Assembly: GCA_050742455.1 (NCBI GenBank)
Contig: JBOGIG010000096.1
Span: forward strand, 1-16,044
From: JBOGIG01 sp050742455
Lineage (GTDB): Bacteria; Actinomycetota; Acidimicrobiia; Acidimicrobiales; JBOGIG01
DNA: 16,044 nucleotides
Reading direction: 5' to 3'
A model generated the notes under the pieces. That model saw only the letters and a list, made by a program, of their open reading frames with translations. It was not told the origin of the DNA and ran no database searches. A program made the position numbers and the translations under genes. Below, one piece after another: positions 5,571-13,823 of the stretch (positions within the stretch are counted from its first letter, which is position 1; every line of letters begins with the position of its first letter).

Positions 5571-8500
5571 GGGCCCGATCCAAGATGTCCTGGGTCTCCA
5601 GGGCATGCATGGCCGCACTCCCGCTGGCCGGGCTTCCCGATTCGTAGCGACTCACATGACGGAGATCGAAGTCGTTGCGCAGCAGGGCATGCAGGCGTCC
5701 GTGTACGAAAGACCACGATCCCATATTCTCCGGCTCCTCTTGGAGCCACACCACTTCCTTGGCCTGCTCGTACCGGGCCAGGGCCTGGGCGACGCGTTCG
5801 TCGGGCCAGGGATAGATTTGCTCCACCCTTATCACCGCCGACACTGGGCCTGCCCCATCGCCTATTAGCTTGTCGCGCCGGGCCATGGCGTCATAGGCCA
5901 CCTTTCCCGAGCACAGTATGAGACGGGTCACGCTTTGAGGATCGATCGGGGACGCGTCGGGCGAGCCCGCCTCGCCGCTCTGGTCCGTCCCCACCGGGAT
6001 ACCCGACCCCGAAGTCCGCGGATCGTCGAGCACCTCCTGGAACGAGGATTCGGTCAGGGACCCGACCGGCGAACGGGCCTGGCGGGCCCGGAGGAGGGAT
6101 TTGGGGGTGAAGATCACCAGGGGCCGTCGGTTGGGTCTTTTGACCTGGGCCCGCAGCAGATGGAAGTACTGGGCCGAGGTGCTCAGGTTGGCGATGATCA
6201 TGTTTCCATCGGCAGCCAGGGTAAGGAACCGCTCCAAACGGGCCGAGGAATGCTCAGGTCCCTGACCCTCATATCCGTGGGGCAGGAGCAGGACCAGCCC
6301 CGAGGACTGGCCCCACTTGTCATCGGCCGCGACGATGAACTGGTCGATGACGATCTGGGCCCCGTTGATGAAGTCGCCGAACTGGGCTTCCCACATGACC
6401 AGGGCGTCGGGATGAGACACCGAGTACCCGTACTCGAAACCCAAGGCAGCGTATTCGCTGAGCAAGGAGTCGTAGATGAAGAACCGTCCCTGGTCGCCTT
6501 CGGGGGCCAAACCGGAGAGGGGAACGTGTTCGGATCCAGTGTGGTAATCGACCAGCACGGCGTGGCGCTGACTGAACGTCCCCCGGCGGGTGTCCTGCCC
6601 GGCCAGGCGGACGTCGTGGCCGTCAAGCAGTATCGATCCAACGGCCAGGGCCTCGGCCAGGGCCCAGTCCACCTGGCCTTGAGCGTAGACCTTGGCACGG
6701 GCCTGTAACTGGCGGGCCAACTTGGGATGGATGGTGAAGGAGGCGGGACCATCGTGCAGGGCAGAGGCGATGCGATCCAACACATCGTGGCCCACGCCGG
6801 TGCCCGCCGGCGTCTGGGGGCCAACCACCGATTCGGGGGGGGTAACGGCGGTGGGTTGGGGCGGGGCCGATGATCTGGTCTCGTCCAGAGCCGATTGCAG
6901 GCGGGCGGAAAAGTCGTCCAGCGCGTGCTCGGCCTGCTCGATGGTGATGTCTCCCCGCAGGACAAGGGTCTCGGTGTACCGCTTGCGCACGCTGCGCTGG
7001 GCCTGGATCAGTTCGTACATCTGGGGCTGGGTATAGCTGGGCTCGTCCCCCTCGTTGTGGCCGTACCGCCGGTAACACACCATGTCTATGACCACGTCCT
7101 TGCGGAAGGCTTGGCGGTAGGCAAAGGCCAGGTGCCCGACCCGGACGCAGGCCTCGGGGTCATCACCGTTGACATGAAATATCGGAGCCTGGACCATCTT
7201 GGCCACGTCGGTGGCGTAAACCGACGAGCGGGCCGACTCGGGAGAGGTGGTAAAGCCCAATTGATTGTTGATGACCAGGTGAACCGTCCCTCCGGTGCGA
7301 TAGCCCCGCAGGCCGGACAGGTTCAGGGTCTCGGCCACCACCCCTTGGCCGGCGAAGGCCGCGTCACCGTGGATCAATAGGGACAGCACCGGGTACCGGG
7401 CCCCCTCGTGCAGGATGTCCTGCTTGGCCCGGACCATTCCCTCCACCACCGGGTCGACCGCTTCGAGGTGGGACGGGTTCGAGGCCAGCGTTACCGGCAT
7501 CTCCAGGCCTGACTGCCCCACGAACTTGCCCGATGCCCCCTTGTGGTACTTCACGTCCCCCGAGCCCTGCACGGTGTCGGGATCGATGTCACCCTCGAAC
7601 TCGCGGAAGATCTCCCCAAAGGACTTACCCACAATGTTGGCCAGGATGTTGAGACGGCCCCTATGGGCCATGCCGATCACGCTCTCGGCCATCCCGGCCT
7701 GGGCAGCGTCGTCCAGCACCGTGTCGATAAGCGGGACGGCCGACTCCGCACCCTCCAGCCCGAATCGCTTCTGGCCTATGTACTTGGTATGCAGGAACCG
7801 TTCGAACGCCTCGGCGGCGTTGAGGCGGGCCAGGATATAACGCTGGTCGTCCACCGCCATCTCGGTGGGTACGCCCTCTACCTGTTGTTGGATCCAGCGC
7901 TTCTGATCGGGCTCTTGGATGTGCATGTACTCGACGCCTACGGTGCGGCAGTAGGCGTCCCGCAGGATGCCGAGGATATCCCCCAGGCTCAACTGGTCCC
8001 TTCCGGCCAGACCGTCGGTCATAAACTCCCGCTCCAGGTCCCAAAGCGTCAGGCCGTAGGTGGCCGGATCCAGCTCGGGATGCATGTGGGGTTCGTGGGC
8101 CCGCAGGGGGTCAAGGTCGGCAATGAGGTGACCCCTGACCCGGTACATGTTGATCAGGGTCTGGACGTGGACCTGTTTGATCAGGTGTGAACGCTCCTGA
8201 TCGACCGGGTTGTGGTCCTGGCGCCACCGGACCGGCTCGTAGGGCACCCCCATGGACCGGAACACCGAGTCGTAAAAGCCATCTTCCCCCCGCAACAGCT
8301 GGCCCAGACGGGCCAGGAACATACCTGATTCGGCGCCTTGGATGATCCGATGGTCGTATGTGGAAGTCAGGGTGAGGACCTTAGATACCCCCAACTGGGC
8401 CAGCATCTGCTCGTCGGCGGCCTGGAACTCGACCGGGTAATCCAAGGCCCCCACCCCGACGATCAGGCCTTGACCGGGCATCAGGCGGGGAACCGACAGC

Positions 8501-9342
8501 TCGGTCCCGATGGTCCCGGGGTTGGTAAGGCTCACCGTGGTCCCGACAAAATCGTCCGGAGTGATGCGATTGGTCCGCACCTTGCGGATCAGATCCTCGT
8601 AAACCAGGAGGAACCCCTTGAAGTCGAGGGTGTCGGCCCCTTTTATACACGGCACCAGCAAAGTGCGTGACCCGTCCTTTTTCTCCACATCTACAGCCAG
8701 GCCCAATCCGACATGGGCATGGTTGAGGACGCCAGGGGTGCCCTTGCCGTCCGAGTCGGCCACGAAGCTGGCATTCATGGCCGGGACCTTGGACAGCGCC
8801 TGGACCACGGCAAAGCCGATCAGATGGGTGAAGCTGACCTTGCCCCCACTGGTGCGCCTCAGGTGATTATTGAGGATCGTCCGATTGACCTCCAACAGCT
8901 TGGCCGGCACCGGTCTGATGCTGGTGGCCGTCGGGACGCCGAGGCTCTCCTCCATATTTGCAACGATGCGGGCCTTCGCCCCCCTTATCGCCTGGGGCCG
9001 GGGTTCTTCGTCGTCCTCGGTCCCCACCACGGCTGGCCCCGGCCCCGGCGCCGGAGTCTGTGTCGGTACCGGCGTCGATTGGGCGGGGGTATCTGCCGGC
9101 AGCGACCCCGACGGGGGGGAAGGCTGCGGCGAAGGCTCGGGGCTCTCGGGTACCTGGGGTCCTGCGCGTCCCCCACGGGAGGGGCCTGAGGGGACCGGCG
9201 GCCCGTAGTCGGCAAAGAACTCCTGCCAACTTTCGCTCACCGACGTAGGATCCTGGCGGTACTGCTCGAACATATCGTCCACCAGCCATGCGTTGGGCCC
9301 GAAGGCGCCGAGGCTGGCCTGTGCGGATTGGTCTTCGGCCAT
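5563..9342 (-). CDS. kgd: multifunctional 2-oxoglutarate dehydrogenase, E2-like/E1 fusion (also 2-oxoglutarate decarboxylase)
   Basis: A 1259-residue TCA-cycle enzyme in the actinobacterial single-chain form; mycobacterial Kgd is about 1230. Residues 1-47 are the E1o N-terminal segment (FGPNAWLVDDMFEQYRQDP). Residues 48-118 are a Pro/Ser/Thr/Gly-rich linker with no lipoyl domain. Residues about 119-370 are the acyltransferase-like E2 domain with STYDHRIIQG and catalytic His331. From about 380 to the end is the ThDP-dependent E1 part, with MAHRGRLNILANI (His560), GDAAFAGQGVVAETL, NGDDPEACVRV and EAQFGDFINGAQI (Glu985). It decarboxylates 2-oxoglutarate and works with lipoyl-bearing AceF and Lpd, encoded elsewhere. 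The start is ATG 9342; a TTG at 9345 directly before it is equally in frame. No GarA-type regulator is in the window. Transcribed alone, divergent from ettA and convergent with the HAD gene. Confidence 0.96.
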   Translation of the reverse strand: MAEDQSAQASLGAFGPNAWLVDDMFEQYRQDPTSVSESWQEFFADYGPPVPSGPSRGGRAGPQVPESPEPSPQPSPPSGSLPADTPAQSTPVPTQTPAPGPGPAVVGTEDDEEPRPQAIRGAKARIVANMEESLGVPTATSIRPVPAKLLEVNRTILNNHLRRTSGGKVSFTHLIGFAVVQALSKVPAMNASFVADSDGKGTPGVLNHAHVGLGLAVDVEKKDGSRTLLVPCIKGADTLDFKGFLLVYEDLIRKVRTNRITPDDFVGTTVSLTNPGTIGTELSVPRLMPGQGLIVGVGALDYPVEFQAADEQMLAQLGVSKVLTLTSTYDHRIIQGAESGMFLARLGQLLRGEDGFYDSVFRSMGVPYEPVRWRQDHNPVDQERSHLIKQVHVQTLINMYRVRGHLIADLDPLRAHEPHMHPELDPATYGLTLWDLEREFMTDGLAGRDQLSLGDILGILRDAYCRTVGVEYMHIQEPDQKRWIQQQVEGVPTEMAVDDQRYILARLNAAEAFERFLHTKYIGQKRFGLEGAESAVPLIDTVLDDAAQAGMAESVIGMAHRGRLNILANIVGKSFGEIFREFEGDIDPDTVQGSGDVKYHKGASGKFVGQSGLEMPVTLASNPSHLEAVDPVVEGMVRAKQDILHEGARYPVLSLLIHGDAAFAGQGVVAETLNLSGLRGYRTGGTVHLVINNQLGFTTSPESARSSVYATDVAKMVQAPIFHVNGDDPEACVRVGHLAFAYRQAFRKDVVIDMVCYRRYGHNEGDEPSYTQPQMYELIQAQRSVRKRYTETLVLRGDITIEQAEHALDDFSARLQSALDETRSSAPPQPTAVTPPESVVGPQTPAGTGVGHDVLDRIASALHDGPASFTIHPKLARQLQARAKVYAQGQVDWALAEALAVGSILLDGHDVRLAGQDTRRGTFSQRHAVLVDYHTGSEHVPLSGLAPEGDQGRFFIYDSLLSEYAALGFEYGYSVSHPDALVMWEAQFGDFINGAQIVIDQFIVAADDKWGQSSGLVLLLPHGYEGQGPEHSSARLERFLTLAADGNMIIANLSTSAQYFHLLRAQVKRPNRRPLVIFTPKSLLRARQARSPVGSLTESSFQEVLDDPRTSGSGIPVGTDQSGEAGSPDASPIDPQSVTRLILCSGKVAYDAMARRDKLIGDGAGPVSAVIRVEQIYPWPDERVAQALARYEQAKEVVWLQEEPENMGSWSFVHGRLHALLRNDFDLRHVSRYESGSPASGSAAMHALETQDILDRALR

Positions 9343-9345
9343 CAA

Positions 9346-9356
9346 CCCCGATCCTA
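9346..9356 (-). promoter_or_regulatory. kgd start region: TAGGAT serving as Shine-Dalgarno or -10
   Basis: On the minus strand TAGGAT (9356-9351) is followed by CGGGG, then TTG and ATG. AGGA is well placed as a Shine-Dalgarno for either codon. TAGGAT also fits TAnnnT and lies eight bases before the ATG, so a near-leaderless transcript is possible. The sequence alone does not decide between the two readings. Confidence 0.4.
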
Positions 9357-9406
9357 ATGAGATCGTGACATCGACCGGGGACGCCCGAGCAGGGGGCGGA
9401 GGCCGC

Positions 9407-9412
9407 TACCGT
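9407..9412 (+). promoter_or_regulatory. -10 element of ettA, leaderless start
   Basis: TACCGT (TAnnnT) is followed by six bases (CGTGGG) and the ATG at 9419. No Shine-Dalgarno is at the proper distance. It lies in the 76-bp divergent gap between ettA and kgd and sets the ettA start at 9419 rather than at upstream in-frame codons that lie within kgd. Confidence 0.55.
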
Positions 9413-9418
9413 CGTGGG

Positions 9419-11098
9419 ATGCCCGCCCAGTACATATTCACCATGAGGAACCTGAAGCGCTTCTACCCTCCGGACCGGGAAGTGCTCAACGGAATCAACC
9501 TTTCGTTCTACCCCGGGGCCAAGATCGGCGTCATCGGGTCGAACGGATCAGGTAAGTCCTCCCTACTGTCCATCATGGCCGGCGTTGACGATGGCTTTAC
9601 CGGGGAGGCCCGCCTCACCCCCGGCTTCTCTGTCGGCTACTTGCCCCAGGAACCGGTCCTGGACGACGACAAGACGGTGGCTGAGGTGGTAGATGAAGCC
9701 GTGGTCGCCACCCGGGCCGTGTTGGACCGTTTCAGCGCCATCGGAGAGGAATTGGGCACGGTCGACGCCGACGCCATGGAGAGCCTGCTCGAGGAGTACG
9801 GCCGCTGCCAGGATGCCATCGAGGCGGCCGGGGCGTGGGACCTGGACCGCAACCTCGAAGTGGCCATGGATGCCCTGCGCCTACCCGATCCGGGGGTCAA
9901 GGTCTCGACCCTGTCCGGGGGTGAACGCCGCCGCGTGGCGCTGTGCCGCCTGCTCCTCAGCCACCCCGACCTGTTGTTGCTCGACGAGCCCACCAACCAC
10001 CTCGATGCCGAGAGCGTGGACTGGCTGGAGCGCTTCTTGTTGGACTATCCGGGAACGGTGGTGGCCGTCACCCACGATCGTTATTTTCTCGACAACGTGG
10101 CGGGCTGGATCCTTGAACTGGACCGAGGGGCGGGCATCCCGTGGGAGGGCAACTACTCCTCGTGGCTGGAACAGAAGCAGGCCCGCCTGGCCAACGAGGA
10201 GAAGGCGGACTCCTCCCGTCAGCGAGCCCTGGCCCGGGAGCTGGAATGGGCCCGTATGTCACCCCGTGCCCGACAAGCCAAAGGAAAGGCCCGCCTCAAC
10301 GCCTACGAGGCCCTACTGGCCGAAGCGGCCGGCGCCCCCGACCGGGTGGACCGCCTGGAGATTGCCATCCCTCCGGGACCGCGCCTGGGCGACATCGTGG
10401 TCAGGGCCGAGTCCGTCGTCAAGGGATACGGTGATCGCATATTGGTGGAGAACCTGACCTTCGACCTGCCCCGGGGCGGGATCGTCGGAGTCATCGGTCC
10501 CAACGGGGCGGGCAAGACCACCCTGTTTCGGATGGTGGCCGGGTCCGAGAAGCCTGACCAGGGTGACCTGACTGTGGGACAGACCGTGGTTCTCGGCTAC
10601 GTGGACCAGTCCCGGGCCGACTTGGACGGCGACAATACGGTATATGAGGAGATAACCGGAGGAACCGACCGCCTGATCGTCGGCGGCCGGGAGGTCCACG
10701 GCCGGGCCTACGTGGCCAGCTTCAACTTCAAGGGGTCGGACCAGCAGAAAAAGGTTGGCGTTCTCTCTGGCGGCGAACGCAACCGGGTTCATCTGGCCAA
10801 GGTGCTGCGCTCGGAAGCCAACCTGCTACTCCTCGACGAGCCCACCAACGACCTCGACGTCGACACGCTGCGCGCCCTGGAGGACGGCCTATTGGCCTAC
10901 GCCGGTTGCGCCGTGGTCATCAGCCACGACCGCTGGTTCCTGGACCGCGTGGCCACCCACGTATTGGCCTTCGAGGGAAACTCCGCCGTGCGGTTCTATG
11001 AGGGAAACTTCAGCGACTATGAGGCCGACCGCCACAAGCGGCTGGGCGCCGATGCCGATGTGCCTCACAGGATGGCCTACAAGCCCTTGGTGCGCTGA
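9419..11098 (+). CDS. ettA: ABC-F ATPase EttA, energy-dependent translational throttle
   Basis: A 559-residue soluble tandem ABC protein, close to E. coli EttA (555). Known EttA binds the ribosomal E site and gates the first elongation step according to ATP/ADP. NBD1: Walker A GSNGSGKS at 40-47, signature LSGGE at 165-169, LLLLDE at 185-190 followed by PTNHLDAES. The P-site tRNA interaction motif region begins at about 231 (ELDRGAGIPWEGNYSSWLEQ), with the helical arm to about 300. NBD2: Walker A GPNGAGKT at 360-367, LSGGE at 449-453, LLLLDE at 469-474 with PTNDLD. EttA-specific signatures include MPAQYIFTM near the start, FYPGAKIGV, IPPGPRLGD, FNFKG and the C-terminal RLGADADVPHRMAYK. No transmembrane segments. 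Its -10 element predicts a leaderless mRNA. It is followed 25 nt later by queD, which has its own -10. Confidence 0.96.
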   Translation: MPAQYIFTMRNLKRFYPPDREVLNGINLSFYPGAKIGVIGSNGSGKSSLLSIMAGVDDGFTGEARLTPGFSVGYLPQEPVLDDDKTVAEVVDEAVVATRAVLDRFSAIGEELGTVDADAMESLLEEYGRCQDAIEAAGAWDLDRNLEVAMDALRLPDPGVKVSTLSGGERRRVALCRLLLSHPDLLLLDEPTNHLDAESVDWLERFLLDYPGTVVAVTHDRYFLDNVAGWILELDRGAGIPWEGNYSSWLEQKQARLANEEKADSSRQRALARELEWARMSPRARQAKGKARLNAYEALLAEAAGAPDRVDRLEIAIPPGPRLGDIVVRAESVVKGYGDRILVENLTFDLPRGGIVGVIGPNGAGKTTLFRMVAGSEKPDQGDLTVGQTVVLGYVDQSRADLDGDNTVYEEITGGTDRLIVGGREVHGRAYVASFNFKGSDQQKKVGVLSGGERNRVHLAKVLRSEANLLLLDEPTNDLDVDTLRALEDGLLAYAGCAVVISHDRWFLDRVATHVLAFEGNSAVRFYEGNFSDYEADRHKRLGADADVPHRMAYKPLVR

Positions 11099-11111
11099 AG
11101 GTCCCGATCAC

Positions 11112-11117
11112 TAGGCT
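11112..11117 (+). promoter_or_regulatory. -10 element of the queD operon, leaderless GTG start
   Basis: TAGGCT (TAnnnT) is followed by six bases (GAAGAG) and GTG at 11124, the same spacing as before ettA and the M20 peptidase. It sits in the 25-nt gap after ettA, so queD and the genes behind it could be transcribed independently of ettA. GAAGAG is too close to the GTG to be a good Shine-Dalgarno for it. It could serve the GTG at 11133 instead. Confidence 0.5.
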
Positions 11118-11123
11118 GAAGAG

Positions 11124-11471
11124 GTGCGGACTGTGATCACTCGTTCGTTTGATTTCGATGCCGCCCATCAGTTGGACTGGCATCCGGGCAAGTGTCGCCG
11201 CCTGCATGGGCATAGCTACCGCCTGGAAGTCAGCATTGAGGGTCCCATCGGCCCCAACGGCGTGGTGATGGACTTCGATGAGCTCAAAACTGTGGTCAAC
11301 CAGACGGTCTTGGAGCGCTACGACCACCGGTTTATCAACGACTTCTTGGACAACCCCACGGCCGAGCTCATGGCCCAGGAGATGTGGAAGGACCTGGAGT
11401 CGGCTGGTCTGACGCTCGCCTCGCTTCGCTTGTGGGAGACCAACAACTGCCGGGTGGAGATCCTCCCATGA
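11124..11471 (+). CDS. queD: 6-carboxy-5,6,7,8-tetrahydropterin synthase (preQ0 pathway)
   Basis: A 115-residue PTPS/QueD-family protein converting 7,8-dihydroneopterin triphosphate to 6-carboxytetrahydropterin, the first dedicated step toward preQ0. The zinc-binding histidines are His15 (FDAAHQL), His28 and His30 (CRRLHGHSY), with catalytic Cys24 before them. GVVMDFDELK (46-55), YDHRFIND with His68, NPTAELMAQ and the C-terminal LWETNNCRVEI with Glu105 complete the family pattern. It is somewhat short but complete. The GTG at 11124 is favoured by the -10 element six bases ahead; GTG at 11133 is possible. Its stop overlaps the queC ATG by 4 nt. Placement next to queC and queE argues for QueD rather than a eukaryotic-type PTPS role. 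Confidence 0.94.
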   Translation: MRTVITRSFDFDAAHQLDWHPGKCRRLHGHSYRLEVSIEGPIGPNGVVMDFDELKTVVNQTVLERYDHRFINDFLDNPTAELMAQEMWKDLESAGLTLASLRLWETNNCRVEILP

Positions 11472-12235
11472 ACCATCGGGGCCAAGGACCGTGCGGACCA
11501 CTAATCTCAAGCGACCAGGGCAACCCACCGGTGGTGGTCCTCTCGGGGGGACTCGACTCCACCGTGTGCCTGGCCCTGGCCGCTTCCTCGTCTCCCCGCC
11601 CGCCCCTGGCCCTGACCTTCGACTATGGCCAGCGTCACCGCATCGAATTGGAGCGGGCCGGTGCGGTGGCGGCGCACTACGGCTGCGAGCATCTCGTCGT
11701 GGGGCTGGATACCCGACCCTGGGGTGGGTCGGCTCTGACCGATGCCAGCCTGGACGTTCCTCCCGCCGCACCCACCGAACAGGCGGGCGATGCCATCCCC
11801 ATCACCTACGTTCCGGCCCGCAACATCATCTTCTTGGCAGTAGCTCTGGGCGTGGCCGAAGCCCGGTCGTCGCCGTCGGTGACCATCGGGGTCAATGCCC
11901 TGGACTACAGCGGCTACCCGGATTGCCGGCCGGAGTTCATCGAGGCCTTCCGCCAGGTGGCCCGAGTGGGCCAAAAGCGCGGCGTACAGGGTCATCCGGT
12001 AGAGATACTGACCCCCTTGATCGATCGGACCAAGGCCGAGATCGCCCTCTTGGGCCACGACCTGGGCGCCCCTCTGGGGCTGACATGGTCCTGCTACCGG
12101 GAGGGGCCCGAACCCTGTGGTGACTGCGATGCCTGCGCCCTGCGGGCCAAGGGCTTCGCTCGGGCGGGACTGGCGGACCCGGCCGCCACGGGGTCCCGGA
12201 CTGACCCGTTGTCACCCTCAAGCGCGTCCGGATGA
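11468..12235 (+). CDS. queC: 7-cyano-7-deazaguanine (preQ0) synthase
   Basis: A 255-residue PP-loop ATPase that converts 7-carboxy-7-deazaguanine to preQ0 with ATP and ammonia. The PP-loop SGGLDS is at 26-31. FDYGQRHRIEL, TYVPARNIIFL and GVNALDYSGYPDCRPEF are typical QueC segments. The C-terminal zinc site is Cys209, Cys217, Cys220 and Cys223 (CGDCDAC), followed by the usual KGF. The ATG overlaps the queD stop (ATGA) and has GGAG eight bases upstream. The roughly 20 residues before the PP-loop strand, and a Ser/Pro-rich tail of about 25 residues after the zinc site, are longer than in the 231-residue E. coli enzyme. The stop overlaps the queE start by 4 nt. Confidence 0.95.
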   Translation: MNHRGQGPCGPLISSDQGNPPVVVLSGGLDSTVCLALAASSSPRPPLALTFDYGQRHRIELERAGAVAAHYGCEHLVVGLDTRPWGGSALTDASLDVPPAAPTEQAGDAIPITYVPARNIIFLAVALGVAEARSSPSVTIGVNALDYSGYPDCRPEFIEAFRQVARVGQKRGVQGHPVEILTPLIDRTKAEIALLGHDLGAPLGLTWSCYREGPEPCGDCDACALRAKGFARAGLADPAATGSRTDPLSPSSASG

Positions 12236-13044
12236 CCATGCGCCAAGAAGCCCCGGCTTCGGCCCCAGTAACCGCGGCGCAACCCTTTGGCGGTGGGGAG
12301 ATCTTGATGTCAGAGATCTTCTCCGCCATCCAGGGCGAGGCGGCATTCGTCGGCCACCGCCAGGTGTTCGCCCGGCTGACCGGGTGCAACATCCGCTGTG
12401 CCTACTGCGATCAGCCCGAAGCGCTGGAGAAGAAGGCTGGCCCGTGCCGGGTGGAACGACACCCAGGGCGACGGGACTGGTTGGCCCTGGACAGTCCCCT
12501 GCCGGTCACAGAGGTAGCCGAGCACATCGATCGCCTATGGGTGGCCCTGGCCCACCATTCGGTCAGCCTGACCGGGGGTGAGCCCCTGATGCAATCGACC
12601 CGACTCGCCCTCTTGGTTCCGCTACTGAAGGAGCGGGGCCACCGCCTCATGCTGGAGACCAACGGCACGCTGACCGCGGCTTTGGCTCGCGTGATCGAAT
12701 GGATCGATTACATCAGCATGGACATCAAGCTGACCAGCGTCGACGGCCAGTTGGTCGATCCCGACACCCAGCGGACATTCCTGGCCGCTGCGACGCAAAA
12801 GAACGTGTTCGTCAAGATCGTGCTCGGCCCTTCCACTTCCAGACTCGAACTGGCCGATGCCGTGGGCATGGTCCACCGAGTCAAGAGCGATGTCGAGGTC
12901 TTCCTCCAACCGGTCTCGCCCTTTGACGCCGTCAGGGAGGCTCCCAGCGCGGCCCAGGTACTGGAGTGGCACGAGTTGGCCTTGTCCCTCCACGATCAAG
13001 TACGGGTCATCCCCCAAACCCACAAGATGATCGGTCAGCTATGA
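12232..13044 (+). CDS. queE: 7-carboxy-7-deazaguanine synthase (radical SAM)
   Basis: A 270-residue radical-SAM enzyme that contracts 6-carboxytetrahydropterin to 7-carboxy-7-deazaguanine. SEIFSAIQGEAAFVG (27-41) is the QueE N-terminal signature. The [4Fe-4S] motif is CxxxCxxC at Cys52, Cys56 and Cys59, SLTGGEPL at 112-119 has GGEP, and LMLETNGT and ISMDIKL follow. After Cys59 the sequence is Asp-Gln, where most QueE proteins have Asp-Thr; from memory that Thr helps hold the Mg2+ ion. Two starts are possible. ATG 12232 overlaps the queC stop in the style of the operon. ATG 12307 follows GGGGAG and would begin directly at MSEIF, giving 245 residues. I list the longer form. The stop overlaps the next gene by 4 nt. 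Confidence 0.92.
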   Translation: MTMRQEAPASAPVTAAQPFGGGEILMSEIFSAIQGEAAFVGHRQVFARLTGCNIRCAYCDQPEALEKKAGPCRVERHPGRRDWLALDSPLPVTEVAEHIDRLWVALAHHSVSLTGGEPLMQSTRLALLVPLLKERGHRLMLETNGTLTAALARVIEWIDYISMDIKLTSVDGQLVDPDTQRTFLAAATQKNVFVKIVLGPSTSRLELADAVGMVHRVKSDVEVFLQPVSPFDAVREAPSAAQVLEWHELALSLHDQVRVIPQTHKMIGQL

Positions 13045-13823
13045 CCAACCTCACGGCTTCGGGACTGCATTTCGAGGAAACCGTGGAACCCGGGTCGTCG
13101 ACCTGGGTCTTCTTGGTCCATGGTTCGATGGATCGGGCGACCGGTTTCGCCCGGGTGCGGCGCCACCTCCACGAGACCAGCGTGGTGGCCTACGACCGCC
13201 GGGGCTATCACCGGTCGAGGACCTCGAGTCGGTTGTGTGACGAGGTCGGCGACCACGTCGAAGATCTGTTCGAGATCATGGCCGGTCGCCGGGGCGTGGT
13301 TGTCGGGCACAGCTTCGGGGCCGTGGTGGCCCTCGCCGCGGCCCAGGCCCAACCCGAACAGATCCCTGCTGTGGTGGCATACGAGCCTCCCATGCCCTGG
13401 GCCCCATGGTGGCCGGCCCGGACCCCGGGTGGGGCCGCCATCGAGGCCGGCGCCATCGATCCCTACCAGGGAGCGGAAGACTTCATGCGTCGCAGCATCG
13501 GTGACCGGCGCTGGGAGCGACTGCCCGAGGAGACCCGCCGCTCCCGCCGGGCCGAGGGGCCGGCCCTGGTGGCCGAGATGCGGTCCATCCGCCGAGGGCC
13601 CCCGCCCTTTGACCCAACCAAGGTCCAGTCCTTTGTGATCGTCGGGCGCGGGAGCAGTTCCAACGATCGCCATCGTCACGGCGCTGCGCAACTGGCCCTG
13701 GCCCTGCCCCGGGGTGAGCTACACGAGATTCCCGAGGCGGGCCACGCCGCCCACTTGAGCCACCCGGTCGAATTCGCCGCCCTCATCGCACGGGCCCAGG
13801 CCCAGGACGCGATGCTGTCGTGA
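13041..13823 (+). CDS. alpha/beta-hydrolase-fold protein
   Basis: A 260-residue single-domain alpha/beta hydrolase. The oxyanion segment is FLVHGS (24-29). The nucleophile elbow is GHSFG with Ser91, followed by AVVALAAA. The catalytic His is His235 in EAGHAAHLSHP. The acid is not certain; an Asp near 215-220 (SSSNDRHRHG) is in the expected region. No signal peptide. Its specific substrate is unknown; relatives include esterases, thioesterases and C-C hydrolases. The start ATG overlaps the queE stop (ATGA), and its own stop overlaps the next GTG, so it is translated as part of the que operon. That placement does not by itself link it to deazaguanine chemistry. A longer in-frame reading from 12966 lies inside queE and is not supported. 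Confidence 0.85.
   Translation: MTNLTASGLHFEETVEPGSSTWVFLVHGSMDRATGFARVRRHLHETSVVAYDRRGYHRSRTSSRLCDEVGDHVEDLFEIMAGRRGVVVGHSFGAVVALAAAQAQPEQIPAVVAYEPPMPWAPWWPARTPGGAAIEAGAIDPYQGAEDFMRRSIGDRRWERLPEETRRSRRAEGPALVAEMRSIRRGPPPFDPTKVQSFVIVGRGSSSNDRHRHGAAQLALALPRGELHEIPEAGHAAHLSHPVEFAALIARAQAQDAMLS

Noticed and set aside
5935..8190. Several plus-strand frames of 100-257 codons across kgd
   Set aside because: All are antisense to a fully recognisable 2-oxoglutarate dehydrogenase and show no domain of their own.
9293..9418. N-terminal extension of ettA
   Set aside because: It overlaps the start of kgd and is unlike EttA. The -10 element and the typical MPAQYIFTM start support 9419.
11099..11123. Possible preQ1 or preQ0 riboswitch before queD
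   Set aside because: Only 25 bases separate ettA from queD, too few for any known preQ1 aptamer, and a -10 element occupies them.
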